Source of the DNA: UBA6168 sp964573725
GTDB lineage: Bacteria > Bacteroidota > Bacteroidia > Chitinophagales > Saprospiraceae
DNA length: 64,000 bases
NCBI GenBank assembly: GCA_964573725.1
Contig: CAZNLJ010000017.1
Span: forward strand, 1 to 64,000
Direction: 5' to 3'
The notes beneath the pieces were generated by a model. That model saw nothing but the letters and a program-made list of their open reading frames with translations. It searched no databases and had not been told where the DNA came from. This document shows positions 35,765-44,695 of the stretch, in pieces. Both the position numbers and the translations under genes were made by a program. Position 1 is the stretch's first letter, and the number at the start of each line of letters is the position of its first letter.

Positions 35765-36886
35765 TCAGGGAACCGCCACGGACAAGGTCAGCCGGGCGTT
35801 CCGGCCGGGCGCCGTGACCGTATTCAGCACGGCGAAGGACAAGTCGAACCGGCTCCGCTGCTCCCCTGTCTTCACTTCCACCTTCGTCCGGCCATGGGGC
35901 GCCAATACCAACAGGCCCGCATCATCGTGGAACCGATAATCGGATTGGTTCAGCAGGACAAATTCGGCATCGCTCCGGTTTGTGATCTCCACCACCGCAA
36001 CGGAGGAGGTGCCGTTGTAATAGGCTCCGGTCACTTCGACGGATGCCGCCAACAAGGGGAGCAAGTGTTCCTCCCGACCGATCAGGGTATTGTTGTGCCA
36101 CACCACCGTACGTCGTTCGAACAAGGCCGCCTTGATCGCAGCCAGGGACCGCTCCGCCGCCAACACGAGCGTTACGGGCCGGTGCCCGCCGTTCGCCAGG
36201 TCGAAATTCCAATCCACCAGGCCGTGGATGTCGGAAGTGCCCATGATGGTCAGGTTGTGGTCCAAAGCGATTTGCAGGGCCTCGTCGGAGTAGGTCAGTT
36301 CGTTGACCACCTCGATTCCATGCAGCAGCCCTTCCGCGATGAATTGCCGGTGCATGTCCGTCAACCGGGCCACTCCGTCCGACCGTTGCGCTATCCAGTT
36401 GGGATGGTTCCAAAACAGGAAGGCGCCCTGCCGGTTCGCTTCGCGAAAAACCGCCACGGGGTCCTCCATGCGCAGCTTGTTGGCGTCCTCGATAAAAATG
36501 GCGTTGGTATGGCCGGGCGGCATCTCCCGGGTGATTTCGGACCCCGGGGCGATCAGCAACCCGTACGGACGGGCATATTCCTCCGCCAGCTGGTAGGAGC
36601 GGTTCCGGTCCGGATGGGGCAGGTCCGCCGAATGGGGCTGGTATTCGAGATGCTCGGTGAGCGAAATCAGGTCCAGGCTGTCCCGCACCGCTTCCTGTAC
36701 CCGGATGTCCGGCCAGACACTGCCGTCGGAAAAGACACTGTGGATGTGCAGGTCGCAGGCGAGGGTGCGGTATCCGGGGACATCCGGAAAATCGATGGCC
36801 CGTTGGGCGGCGTGGTCGTGGGCCCCTTGGCCCGAAAGCTGGCCCGCCACACAGGCTGCCAGCAGGATGGAAAGTTGCAGTTTCAT
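35765..36886 (-). CDS. Exported PHP-domain phosphoesterase
   Basis: The 373-residue protein has a signal peptide (to about GQLSGQ). A PHP metallo-phosphoesterase domain follows, with the first metal motif CDLHIHSVFSDG (44-55; His47, His49, Asp54), TEH (77-79), GSEITRE and a late GTSDIHG. The C-terminal quarter is beta-rich with no motif I recognise. PHP enzymes hydrolyse phosphoesters with two or three metals. Export suggests a periplasmic or surface substrate, which I cannot name. The frame starts at 36925, but MKLQLSILLAACV at 36886 gives the signal peptide. Confidence 0.85.
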   Translation of the reverse strand: MKLQLSILLAACVAGQLSGQGAHDHAAQRAIDFPDVPGYRTLACDLHIHSVFSDGSVWPDIRVQEAVRDSLDLISLTEHLEYQPHSADLPHPDRNRSYQLAEEYARPYGLLIAPGSEITREMPPGHTNAIFIEDANKLRMEDPVAVFREANRQGAFLFWNHPNWIAQRSDGVARLTDMHRQFIAEGLLHGIEVVNELTYSDEALQIALDHNLTIMGTSDIHGLVDWNFDLANGGHRPVTLVLAAERSLAAIKAALFERRTVVWHNNTLIGREEHLLPLLAASVEVTGAYYNGTSSVAVVEITNRSDAEFVLLNQSDYRFHDDAGLLVLAPHGRTKVEVKTGEQRSRFDLSFAVLNTVTAPGRNARLTLSVAVP

Positions 36887-36904
36887 GTTTTTGGCCCAAT
36901 CTAG

Positions 36905-36912
36905 TAACTTTG
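36905..36912 (+). promoter_or_regulatory. Candidate -7 box for trpF
   Basis: TAACTTTG matches TAnnTTTG exactly, 51 bp before the trpF ATG and 19 bp from the divergent PHP gene. Confidence 0.45.
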
Positions 36913-36962
36913 GTCCGCTATCCATCGATTTGCCTGTTAATGTTTTGTAACTTCTTCAATCC

Positions 36963-37616
36963 ATGCGCACCCGTGTCAAGATCTGTTGTATCGCTTCGCC
37001 GGCGGAAGCCGCATTGGCCATCCGTCACGGCGCGGATGCCCTGGGATTGGTAGCCCGGATGCCGAGCGGACCGGGCCCCATCCCCGACGAAAATATCGCC
37101 GCCATTGTCCGTACGGTACCGCCGTCGGTCGATACGTTCCTGCTGACGGCCGAGACCGAAGCGGATGCCGTGGCGGCCCACCACCAAAAGGTCCTGACGG
37201 GCACCGTCCAACTGGTGGATGCACTGCAAGGGGAGCGCTACCGGTTGCTGCGGGACAGGCTGCCGGGGGTCCGGCTGGTTCAGGTCATCCATGTCCGGGA
37301 TGACCACAGCGTCCGGGAAGCCCTCCGCATCGCACCCGAAGTGGACGCCTTGCTCCTGGACAGCGGAAGGCCCGATTTGCCTGTCAAGGAGCTGGGGGGA
37401 ACCGGCAAGGTACACGACTGGCGGCTGAGCCGTCGGATTGTCCTGGAATCACCCGTACCTGTCTTCCTGGCCGGAGGGCTTCGGGCGGACAACGTACAGG
37501 CTGCCTTGGAGGCTGTCCGGCCCTTCGGGCTGGACCTCTGCTCCGGCGTCCGGACAGCAGGGCGGCTGGACGAAGCCAAGCTGGAGGCGTTCTTTCGGGC
37601 GGTGGAAGGGTACTGA
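36963..37616 (+). CDS. trpF: Phosphoribosylanthranilate isomerase
   Basis: The 217-residue TIM-barrel enzyme catalyses the Amadori rearrangement of phosphoribosylanthranilate in tryptophan synthesis. The first strand reads VKICCI with catalytic Cys8, the general acid Asp133 is in LLDS, and the phosphate-binding motifs are GGTGKVHDW (145-153) and LAGGL (169-173). KICC replaces the common KICG. The late segment LCSGVRTAGRLD differs from the usual DVSSGVE pattern. No other trp gene is nearby, so it is a detached trp gene. Confidence 0.88.
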   Translation: MRTRVKICCIASPAEAALAIRHGADALGLVARMPSGPGPIPDENIAAIVRTVPPSVDTFLLTAETEADAVAAHHQKVLTGTVQLVDALQGERYRLLRDRLPGVRLVQVIHVRDDHSVREALRIAPEVDALLLDSGRPDLPVKELGGTGKVHDWRLSRRIVLESPVPVFLAGGLRADNVQAALEAVRPFGLDLCSGVRTAGRLDEAKLEAFFRAVEGY

Positions 37617-37831
37617 CCGGCGGTCTGCACAGGCGGCCTTGGATGACGGGAAGCCGCCGGTGTCACGGGAAGGTGGACCGGGTATGCCGCCGCGGTTCCA
37701 TGGACCGCCGATACGGTGGACAAGGCTTCGGGAGGTCGGAGCCCGACCGGCTGGGAAGGAATCAAATCCGGAAAAGACAGACAGCTGGAAGGAGGACGAG
37801 GCCGGGCGGACCCGGAAGCCGGGGAAAGGAA

Positions 37832-38155
37832 TTACCGCTTGCTCACCCGGACGGTGGACAGTACCTTTTTCTGTACATCCAACAATTGGACAAGGTACAT
37901 GCCGCTCGGGAGGTCGCTGATATCGTATCGTTCCCCCTCGCGTACCGACTCGAAGGTCTTGAGCTTCCTGCCGACCAGGTTGAAAAGCACGATTTGGTCG
38001 ACCTGGTCCGCACGGTCAAGGCTGATGAAGTGGCTGGCCGGATTGGGATAGACCGTCACCTTGCGGGGTTCGTCGGGAGAAATGCCGGCATCCGCCGGGC
38101 TGGAGAGGCTCAGCGAAAGGAAAAAGACAAGAAAGTAATTGCGTATACGTTTCAT
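37832..38155 (-). CDS. Very short T9SS type A sorting-domain protein
   Basis: The 107-residue protein is little more than a signal peptide (MKRIRNYFLVFFLSLSLSSP) joined to a type A C-terminal sorting domain. Domain marks are VTVYPNPASHFI, a mid FNLVGRK strand, DLPSGMYLVQL and a final KVLSTVRVSKR. There is no room for a cargo domain. The reading frame runs upstream to 38233, but the start at 38155 gives the signal peptide. It could be a truncated gene or a minimal peptide cargo. Confidence 0.75.
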   Translation of the reverse strand: MKRIRNYFLVFFLSLSLSSPADAGISPDEPRKVTVYPNPASHFISLDRADQVDQIVLFNLVGRKLKTFESVREGERYDISDLPSGMYLVQLLDVQKKVLSTVRVSKR

Positions 38156-38286
38156 GACCGACGACCTTTCGAAGTAGACGTGCAAGATACGGCTATTGCC
38201 GCACGATTTCAAGTCGGCCTTGAATTTTGGCAATTATTTAACGGAGACCACGCCCGGCCGGCGGCGGCATCGACACCGCCGGATAC

Positions 38287-38334
38287 AAAAAACGGGGCGG
38301 CGGCAAGTATCCCGGAGGATACACCGCCGCCCCG
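38287..38334 (-). terminator. Terminator of the M36 peptidase gene
   Basis: An 11-bp GC stem (38293-38303 with 38324-38334) encloses a further 6-bp stem and is followed on the minus strand by six T. It lies 35 bp after the M36 stop. Confidence 0.85.
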
Positions 38335-38368
38335 GTCCATGGTGTTACGGCGCGCCGGTCGACAGCGG

Positions 38369-41300
38369 TTATTCCACCATGACCTTGGATACGATGGTCC
38401 CTTCCGCCGAACGGACCGTAACGGCATAGATGCCGGCGGGAAGCTGCTGTACGGGCAGGGTCAGGTGGTTATTGCCGAAGACCCCTACCTGCCGGGTAAG
38501 GACCGTCCTGCCGTCCATCGCCAACAGGCTGACCGTGACCTCCTGTTCGTACTGGCTCTGGAGCGCTACCTGTACCGATGTGCTGGCCGGATTGGGGTAG
38601 ACGCGGACGGACAGATTGCGGAGCACTTCCGTGGTGGCGACGTTTTCCCCTTCTGCGGATTGGACGATGGTGCCCTCCTCCGGAGCCTTGGCGCAGAGCT
38701 GGTCCCCTTCCGCGGTGGACAGGCAGGCGGTGGCGTTGTATTGGATCAGGTCCATGAATTCGATATCGTCGATCAGCCAACCGCCGTCGGTCACGGTCGT
38801 GTTCGCATCGGAACTATATCGGAAGCGGAGGTGGACGGTCTCGCCCAGCCAGGGGGACAGATCCACGTAGGTGGCTTCGAATTCGCCGCCGCTGTTGCCG
38901 GAGAAGGCACCGACATTGGGCAGGGCCAGGGTTCCGTACTGCAACTCACCGGGGTAACCGTTGCGTAGGATGAGGTTGCCGACCCTTTCCCACTCCGTCG
39001 CATCCACGGGTTTCACCTCGATGGAGCCGCCGTCGGCCCCACCTTCCGTGTTGTAACGGTGGTAGATCCGGAGGGTGGGCCGGTCGCCCACGACCGTCCA
39101 CGCCGCGACGTCCTCGTCCGCGACGAGGTACACATCGCTTTCGGCCGGAAGGCTGGCGGCATACCAGGCGTAATCGCCTGTGAAACCGCCGAACTGGTCG
39201 GAGATGGTCCAGATATTATCGGCGGAGCCGGTAGGGTCGCTGTCGAAGAGCCAGTTGTCCAGTGCCGTGGCATCGGCGACATCGTCCAGCCAGCGGCGGA
39301 CGGAGTGGAGGTCCGGGGAGCTGGACAGTTGGTAGGTGACTTCCGTGACGGCTCCGAAATCGAGTGCGCCGATATCAAAGGTGATGACGCCGCCGCTGAC
39401 CGTAGCCGGGACGTTGGCGGAACCGGCCTTGAACTGGGTGCCGGCGGGAATCTCATCGGTGAGGGTGACACCGGAGACCGGGTCGGTCTTGCAGTTGCTG
39501 ATCCGGATGGCCACGTCGATATCCTGGCCGGGTTCGATGAAGTCCGTGACGGACTTCGTCAGGCGGATGGCGTTCCGGCACGCGCAGGGAACCTCGAAGG
39601 ATTCCACCTGGTCCGTGGCGCTGTCCGTGGAGCCTTCGTCGGCACCTTCCCCGAGACCGCGGCGGGCGAACACTTCCCACAGGAGGCATTCATGGGCGCC
39701 GTCGTACAGCGCCTCATCGGCAGCCAGGATGGCATCGCGCCCCGTCACGAAGCCCGGATTGCAGGCCTGGGTCTTCATCCCTTCGTAAACCAGTCGGGTA
39801 GCCATGTTATTGCCGCTGGCCGGATCGTAGAAATCGCTGCTCCACCCATACTGGTCGACGAATGCCCAGTACATGTCCCACAGCATGCCGACCCAGACCT
39901 CCCCGATGGCATGCACGCCGGTATTGCCGGCGACATCCTTGTAGGTCAGCGGGTTGATGTTCATGTCGGTGGAATAGGGGTAGCGGCGGATACCCAGTCC
40001 GTCGGTGGATTCGCGCAGGGCGTAGGTACCGATTCCGCGGACACCCGCACCGACATCACCGGGTTGGACGGACGTGACGAGGGCGATCCAATCGCTCCAG
40101 CCTTCGCCCATCTGTTCGGCGTTGCCGAGGCAGGAAGCGTTGGGTCCGCCGGTCAGGCGGATGGAGACGCCGTGGCCGTATTCATGGGCGATGATACCGT
40201 TGTCGAGGTCGCCGTCGAGGGAGGCAGGCACCTGCTGGCCGGGATTGACCAGGGTGATGACGAGGCCGGCGCCGGCATATTGTCGGATGATATCGCATTT
40301 GGGCAGGGTAATCATAACGACGGGGATGTTGACATCACCACCGTCCGCACCGGGTGCCATCCCGCCCGGCGGGTCCACCCCGGCGATATTGCAGATGATG
40401 ACCCCGATGGCGCCGGCATCCTGGGCGCGCTTGGCCTTGGACCCGAATTCGCAGCTACCCCGGTCGATGAGGGCGATCCGGCCCTGGACATCCGCTTCGT
40501 TGGTAAGCGGATTGCAACCATCCGTCGGAGAGCCGACCGCATCGGCGACAATGACGACCTCCCCGGTGACCGGAGTGCTGGACACATACGCCCCCGTCCC
40601 CCAGTTGCCGGCGCTCGGCAGGACGGTTTCGTATTCCCCGGCGATATTGGCCGGTTCGTCGACTTTCAGGAACTTGGAGCCGGAATTTTGCCAGATGAAC
40701 ATGTTGATCGACCCGCTGGAGCCGTCCGGCGAGTGCGAATAGAAGGCGTTGTTGGCACTTCCGGTGTTGGCGGCGGCCTGCGCCCGGGCAATCATGGGAT
40801 CGTTCCCGTTGCCACCGTTGCCATAGTTGTTCTGCTGGAAGTTTCCGGCCACCTCCGTCATGCCCATGTGATAGGAGAAATCATGGATGAAGTTGGTCCA
40901 GAAAAAAAGGTTGGTGACGGCGGCATCGATGTATTCCTCCGGTTCCCAGGTCGACTCGTAAGGGAAGTCGAACAAGAGTTCCGGACCGCCGTCGGGTTCG
41001 TCCCCCTGGGAGAAGGAGTTATCGTCGCGATCCTGGTAGGCGTGGGCGTTGTTGCCCCGGGTGATCGTGAACTCCGCGCCCTCCTGTCCGTCGGTGTCAT
41101 GCCAACCGAAAGGGGAGGCGACGGGGTCATGCGGGTCGGTGACGAACGTCCGGGGGCCGTGGTTGGGGCTTTCGAACGGAGCGGGCCAAACATGATAGGT
41201 GGCGCCGTTCTGGCTGAGTGCGGCTTGTTGCCGCTCCCGGGTGCCGGTTTCGTGGTCGGTGCAATCGTGGTCCTGCCGCCGGAAGGCGCTGCCGTCGACC

Positions 41301-41938
41301 CGGCAATAGATGGTCCAATTGTATTCGTCCAGGACATCGCCGGTGACGGCGTCCACCCGGCTGCTCCACTTGTCATGGCTGCCGGCCGGTGCCAGCAGGA
41401 TATCCCAGACCAGCAGCACGGCGTTACCGTGCGGTTGGTAAGCCAGCTTGGCCGTTACATCTTCCCTGGCGAGGGTACCTTTGCCGAATACGAAGGAGCG
41501 TTCATCCGGCCGGGCCACCTGCTGCAGCGATGCCACCGGCAGGCCCAGGTGTTCCGCCAGGCGGCCGACGGCGGCCGCTGCGGACAGGACGGGTTGGACG
41601 GTATTGATGCGCTCCGCCAATTTCGGCTGGAAACGCTTCCCGACATAGAATACGCTGCCGTCCTTCTTCATGTTCACATTCAGGATGGCGTTGTACACCG
41701 GAATCCCTTCGTGCCGCTGCAGGAAGAAGACCCTGGCGATACCCGTGGCGGGATCCGTGTAGGCATCGTTGACTGTCATGCCGTCCAGGTCACGGGGCGT
41801 CAGCCCCCATTCCCCGGCATGTGCGGCGACGTACTGCCGGGCCGTCGTCTCCGGATCGGAACTTTGGGCAGCAACGCACAGGGGCAGCATGCCAAGGATC
41901 ATCGCGAACAGACTTCCCATGGTAAAGTTAACCTTCAT
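38369..41938 (-). CDS. M36 family (fungalysin) metallopeptidase with T9SS type A domain
   Basis: The 1189-residue secreted protease has a signal peptide (to about CVAAQ) and an N-terminal FTP-like inhibitory propeptide (about 30-200). The zinc peptidase domain has HEYGH (585-589) and the third ligand Glu612 in GEGWSDW. A PA domain is inserted at about 450-560 (RIALIDRGSCEFGSKA). A DUF11-like segment and a jelly-roll-like region follow the peptidase, and a type A sorting domain closes the chain (VRVYPNPAST). It probably degrades extracellular protein. The frame opens at 41989, but MKVNFTMGSLF at 41938 is the start. Confidence 0.93.
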   Translation of the reverse strand: MKVNFTMGSLFAMILGMLPLCVAAQSSDPETTARQYVAAHAGEWGLTPRDLDGMTVNDAYTDPATGIARVFFLQRHEGIPVYNAILNVNMKKDGSVFYVGKRFQPKLAERINTVQPVLSAAAAVGRLAEHLGLPVASLQQVARPDERSFVFGKGTLAREDVTAKLAYQPHGNAVLLVWDILLAPAGSHDKWSSRVDAVTGDVLDEYNWTIYCRVDGSAFRRQDHDCTDHETGTRERQQAALSQNGATYHVWPAPFESPNHGPRTFVTDPHDPVASPFGWHDTDGQEGAEFTITRGNNAHAYQDRDDNSFSQGDEPDGGPELLFDFPYESTWEPEEYIDAAVTNLFFWTNFIHDFSYHMGMTEVAGNFQQNNYGNGGNGNDPMIARAQAAANTGSANNAFYSHSPDGSSGSINMFIWQNSGSKFLKVDEPANIAGEYETVLPSAGNWGTGAYVSSTPVTGEVVIVADAVGSPTDGCNPLTNEADVQGRIALIDRGSCEFGSKAKRAQDAGAIGVIICNIAGVDPPGGMAPGADGGDVNIPVVMITLPKCDIIRQYAGAGLVITLVNPGQQVPASLDGDLDNGIIAHEYGHGVSIRLTGGPNASCLGNAEQMGEGWSDWIALVTSVQPGDVGAGVRGIGTYALRESTDGLGIRRYPYSTDMNINPLTYKDVAGNTGVHAIGEVWVGMLWDMYWAFVDQYGWSSDFYDPASGNNMATRLVYEGMKTQACNPGFVTGRDAILAADEALYDGAHECLLWEVFARRGLGEGADEGSTDSATDQVESFEVPCACRNAIRLTKSVTDFIEPGQDIDVAIRISNCKTDPVSGVTLTDEIPAGTQFKAGSANVPATVSGGVITFDIGALDFGAVTEVTYQLSSSPDLHSVRRWLDDVADATALDNWLFDSDPTGSADNIWTISDQFGGFTGDYAWYAASLPAESDVYLVADEDVAAWTVVGDRPTLRIYHRYNTEGGADGGSIEVKPVDATEWERVGNLILRNGYPGELQYGTLALPNVGAFSGNSGGEFEATYVDLSPWLGETVHLRFRYSSDANTTVTDGGWLIDDIEFMDLIQYNATACLSTAEGDQLCAKAPEEGTIVQSAEGENVATTEVLRNLSVRVYPNPASTSVQVALQSQYEQEVTVSLLAMDGRTVLTRQVGVFGNNHLTLPVQQLPAGIYAVTVRSAEGTIVSKVMVE

Positions 41939-42104
41939 AAAAATTCTCGGATTAGGTGAAAGAATGAATAGGGCCGGTCGCACGGACACGCGCCGGAAGA
42001 AACGACGGCCGGACGGGGGAAGGGGCCTGTCCGCCAGCGTTGCGGCATCCGGACCCCGTAGGTTGCCTTCCGACCGTCGTTCCTGTCCGCTTATGGCGGA
42101 AAGG

Positions 42105-42112
42105 CAAATTTA
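42105..42112 (-). promoter_or_regulatory. Candidate -7 box for the M36 gene
   Basis: TAAATTTG on the minus strand matches TAnnTTTG exactly, 167 bp upstream of the start. A second weaker box, TACTTTCG, lies just upstream, preceded by TTTG. Confidence 0.4.
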
Positions 42113-42208
42113 GGCGAAAGTACCGATTGGCGGGGACAAAGTATAAGAAAGCAATGCAGGGCGACAAAAAGGGCGATGATTGTGCTGCCCGATCGGGATT
42201 CGGCCGTC

Positions 42209-42250
42209 AAAAAATCGGCCCGGCCTGCTGCGGCAACCCACCTGCCGCAG
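42209..42250 (-). terminator. Probable terminator of phoH
   Basis: An 8-bp stem (42228-42235 with 42243-42250), extended by imperfect pairs on both sides, precedes a six-T run at 42214-42209 on the minus strand, just after the phoH stop. Confidence 0.5.
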
Positions 42251-42259
42251 GAGCCCCGG

Positions 42260-43309
42260 TCACTCCTCTTCCGGGGCCGCGGATTTGCTGCGCCAGGGTA
42301 GTCGGCCATGGTTCTCCTCCCAGGTGGACACCTGCGCTTCGGAGTCCTTTTCGTAGGCGCGGATGACTTCCTTGACAAGCCGGTGCCGGACCACATCTTC
42401 CGCCGTCAACCGGACCACCCCGATGCCTTCGATGTCTCCCAGGATCTCTATCGCCTTGCGCAGGCCGGACTTCGTGTTGCGCGGCAGGTCCACCTGGGAG
42501 AGGTCCCCCGTCAGGATCGCCTTTGCCGAAGGCCCCAGGCGGGTCAGGAACATCTTGATCTGCAGGGAGGAAGTGTTTTGCGCCTCGTCCAGGATGATGA
42601 AGGCATTGTCCAGGGTCCTTCCCCGCATATAGGCGAGCGGCGCGATCTCGATGATCCGGGTTTCCATGAAGTGCTTGAGCTTTTCGGCCGGTATCATGTC
42701 ATCCAGGGCGTCGTACAACGGCCGCAGGTAAGGGTCGATTTTCTCCTTGAGGTCTCCGGGCAGGTAGCCCAGGCTTTCCCCCGCCTCCACCGCCGGCCTG
42801 GTCAGGATGATCTTCCGGACCACCCGGTTCTTCAAGGCCCGGACGGCCAGGGCCACCGCCGTATAGGTCTTGCCGGTTCCGGCCGGCCCGATCGCGAACA
42901 CCACGTCGTTACCCTCGGATGCCTCCACCAGCTTCCGCTGGTTCTGGGTCTTAACCCGGATGACCCTACCTTCCGGCCCGTGCACCAGGACCTTGCTCCC
43001 GGCTTCGCCGATATGCGTCTGGAACGGGTTCCCGCCGTCCAGCAGCAGCTCCTCCACCATATGGGTGGGAAGGGTCTTCCGTTCCCGCAACAGGCGGACC
43101 ATCTGCTCGAACTTTCCCTTGGCTCCCTGGGTATGCTTCTTTTCCCCGACCATCTTGAGGTTGTTCCCCCTGGCGGTAATCGATACGTCCGGGAACGCCC
43201 GGCGCAACAGGTTCAGCTTGACATCCTGCTCGCCGTACAACTCGAGGGGGTCGACCCCCTCCACCGTCAGAATTATTTCACTCAATGCGCGGTAAATTTT
43301 CGTTGGCAC
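42260..43309 (-). CDS. phoH: PhoH family ATPase
   Basis: The 349-residue protein has an N-terminal RNA-binding-like region (about 1-120) and a PhoH P-loop domain. Walker A is GPAGTGKT (141-148), Walker B is FIILDEAQN, and a LTGDLSQVDLP sensor motif follows. PhoH proteins are linked to phosphate starvation and RNA metabolism. The first codon is uncertain: GTG at 43309, or TTG at 43285 which gives the family-like SEIILTVEGVDPLE; no ATG fits. A promoter is visible 86 bp upstream of the GTG. Confidence 0.92.
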   Translation of the reverse strand: MPTKIYRALSEIILTVEGVDPLELYGEQDVKLNLLRRAFPDVSITARGNNLKMVGEKKHTQGAKGKFEQMVRLLRERKTLPTHMVEELLLDGGNPFQTHIGEAGSKVLVHGPEGRVIRVKTQNQRKLVEASEGNDVVFAIGPAGTGKTYTAVALAVRALKNRVVRKIILTRPAVEAGESLGYLPGDLKEKIDPYLRPLYDALDDMIPAEKLKHFMETRIIEIAPLAYMRGRTLDNAFIILDEAQNTSSLQIKMFLTRLGPSAKAILTGDLSQVDLPRNTKSGLRKAIEILGDIEGIGVVRLTAEDVVRHRLVKEVIRAYEKDSEAQVSTWEENHGRLPWRSKSAAPEEE

Positions 43310-43751
43310 CTTAGGAAACAGCAGCTACGGACAGGAAGTTCCGCCCGGTTTACGCCTGCATCGCCTTCGGCCGGCGCCTGCCTCAAAAGGTCCGTAAAGG
43401 TAGGATTTTGCAAACAACAAAGCATGCCCCCCGATACCTTCCCGAGGTAGCTTCCCCAAAAAAACGGGATCGGTCGGCCCGCCGTCCCGGACGCATTCCG
43501 CTTTCCGGCCGCCGGGTGCGCACACACCGGCCGGAGGCGGCCCGCCCCCGAAGCATGTCCCCACCCGGAAATCCACGCCGGAATTCCGTATCTTGTTGTC
43601 CGGATTCGAAAAGCAAGTGACCGGAACGACCGCCGGGGTCAGCTATCGGCGAAATGGGAGGGTTTCATCCCGTAATTTGTGTTCCTTTGCAGGGCTTCCT
43701 CCGCCGTGTCGGCGGCAATTGCCTGCCGGTGGACCATTCAACAGATCGCTC
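43310..43751. other. Divergent intergenic region phoH/SAM hydrolase
   Basis: These 442 bp hold the phoH promoter. I see no clear -7 box for the plus-strand gene and no small gene. Confidence 0.5.
43395..43421 (-). promoter_or_regulatory. Promoter for phoH
   Basis: On the minus strand TTTG (43421-43418) is followed after 15 bp by TACCTTTA (43402-43395), one base from TAnnTTTG. Spacing is like that of tlyA and lpxD. Confidence 0.5.
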
Positions 43752-44516
43752 ATGCACCTGGTTACAATGACGACGGATTTCGGCATGAAGGACTATTACG
43801 TCTCCATGCTGAAAGGCGCCATGCTTCAGGCGGTGCCGACCATCCGCTTTACGGATATCACCCATATGGTCAAGCCTTATGACATCGTTCAGGGCGCCTT
43901 TGTCCTGAAAAACGCATACGACTGCTTTCCCACGGGCACCCTGCATATCGTCACCGTCAACAACCGGCCGGAACATACCGACTTCATCGCCTTCCGGCAC
44001 CTCGACCATTATTTCATCGGTCCGGACAACGGTATTTTCTCCCTGATGTTCGAAGAACTCCCCCAGCCCGTCTTCCGCTTGCCCGCCGACCCCAGCCACC
44101 CCTTTCCCCTGAAACGATTGCTCGCTACCGCCGTGCAGACGTTCTTCTCCGAGGCTCCCTTCCCGGCCATCGGTGTTCCCGCCGGCGAAACAGAGAAAAG
44201 AATCGCCCTGCAACCCGTCATCAGCACTTCCCAGATCCGGGGCGCCGTCATCTATATCGACCATTATGAGAACGCCATCGTCAATATCCGCCGGGAGCTC
44301 TTCGAAAAAATACGCAACGGCAGGACGTTTCAACTTTTCTTCAAACGCCACGACCCGGTCGCCGTCCTGAGCCGCCACTACGGGGACGTTCCCGTCGGCG
44401 AAACCCTCTGCCTGTTCAATTCCGCCGGGTTCCTGGAAATCGCCATCCACATGGGCAAGGCCAGCAGCATGCTGGGACTGTACCTGGATGACATGGTTCA
44501 GGTGGACTTCCAATGA
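43752..44516 (+). CDS. SAM hydrolase / SAM-dependent halogenase-fold protein (DUF62)
   Basis: The 254-residue protein belongs to the S-adenosylmethionine hydroxide adenosyltransferase family, the fold shared with fluorinases. Markers are VTMTTDFGMKDYYV (4-17), FTDITHMVKPYDI, the FIGPDNGIFSL loop and a C-terminal FNSAGFLEIAIHMGKAS. Most bacterial members hydrolyse SAM to adenosine and methionine, and halide use is rare. Function beyond SAM breakdown is unknown. The frame opens at 43593, but MHLVTMTTDFG at 43752 is the family start. Confidence 0.88.
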   Translation: MHLVTMTTDFGMKDYYVSMLKGAMLQAVPTIRFTDITHMVKPYDIVQGAFVLKNAYDCFPTGTLHIVTVNNRPEHTDFIAFRHLDHYFIGPDNGIFSLMFEELPQPVFRLPADPSHPFPLKRLLATAVQTFFSEAPFPAIGVPAGETEKRIALQPVISTSQIRGAVIYIDHYENAIVNIRRELFEKIRNGRTFQLFFKRHDPVAVLSRHYGDVPVGETLCLFNSAGFLEIAIHMGKASSMLGLYLDDMVQVDFQ

Positions 44517-44604
44517 GGGGCATCTCCCGGCCCTTGCCGGACCGCACTCCCCGCCCCTTGCCCCCGCGCCCGATATTGTGGGGTTTTCCATCCGGCTTTT
44601 ATCC

Positions 44605-44612
44605 TACTTTTG
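44605..44612 (+). promoter_or_regulatory. Candidate -7 box for the sulfatase-like gene
   Basis: TACTTTTG matches TAnnTTTG exactly, 84 bp before the ATG. A TTTT tract lies about 20 bp upstream. Confidence 0.45.
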
Positions 44613-44695
44613 CGTTGGCAACGGCGAAGACGAACCCGGGACGGATGTTTCCTGCCAAGACGAGGTCCCGGTTCCGCGCCCACTGTTAGCGACAA

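Larger units (their letters stand above)
41939..42259. other. 321-bp gap between M36 and phoH
   Basis: The gap holds a terminator candidate for phoH at its right and promoter-like boxes for the M36 gene in the middle. I see no gene in it. Confidence 0.5.

Noticed and set aside
39059..41959. 966-codon plus-strand frame opposite the M36 peptidase
   Set aside because: The M36 gene on the other strand has the full catalytic set; the frame is a shadow.
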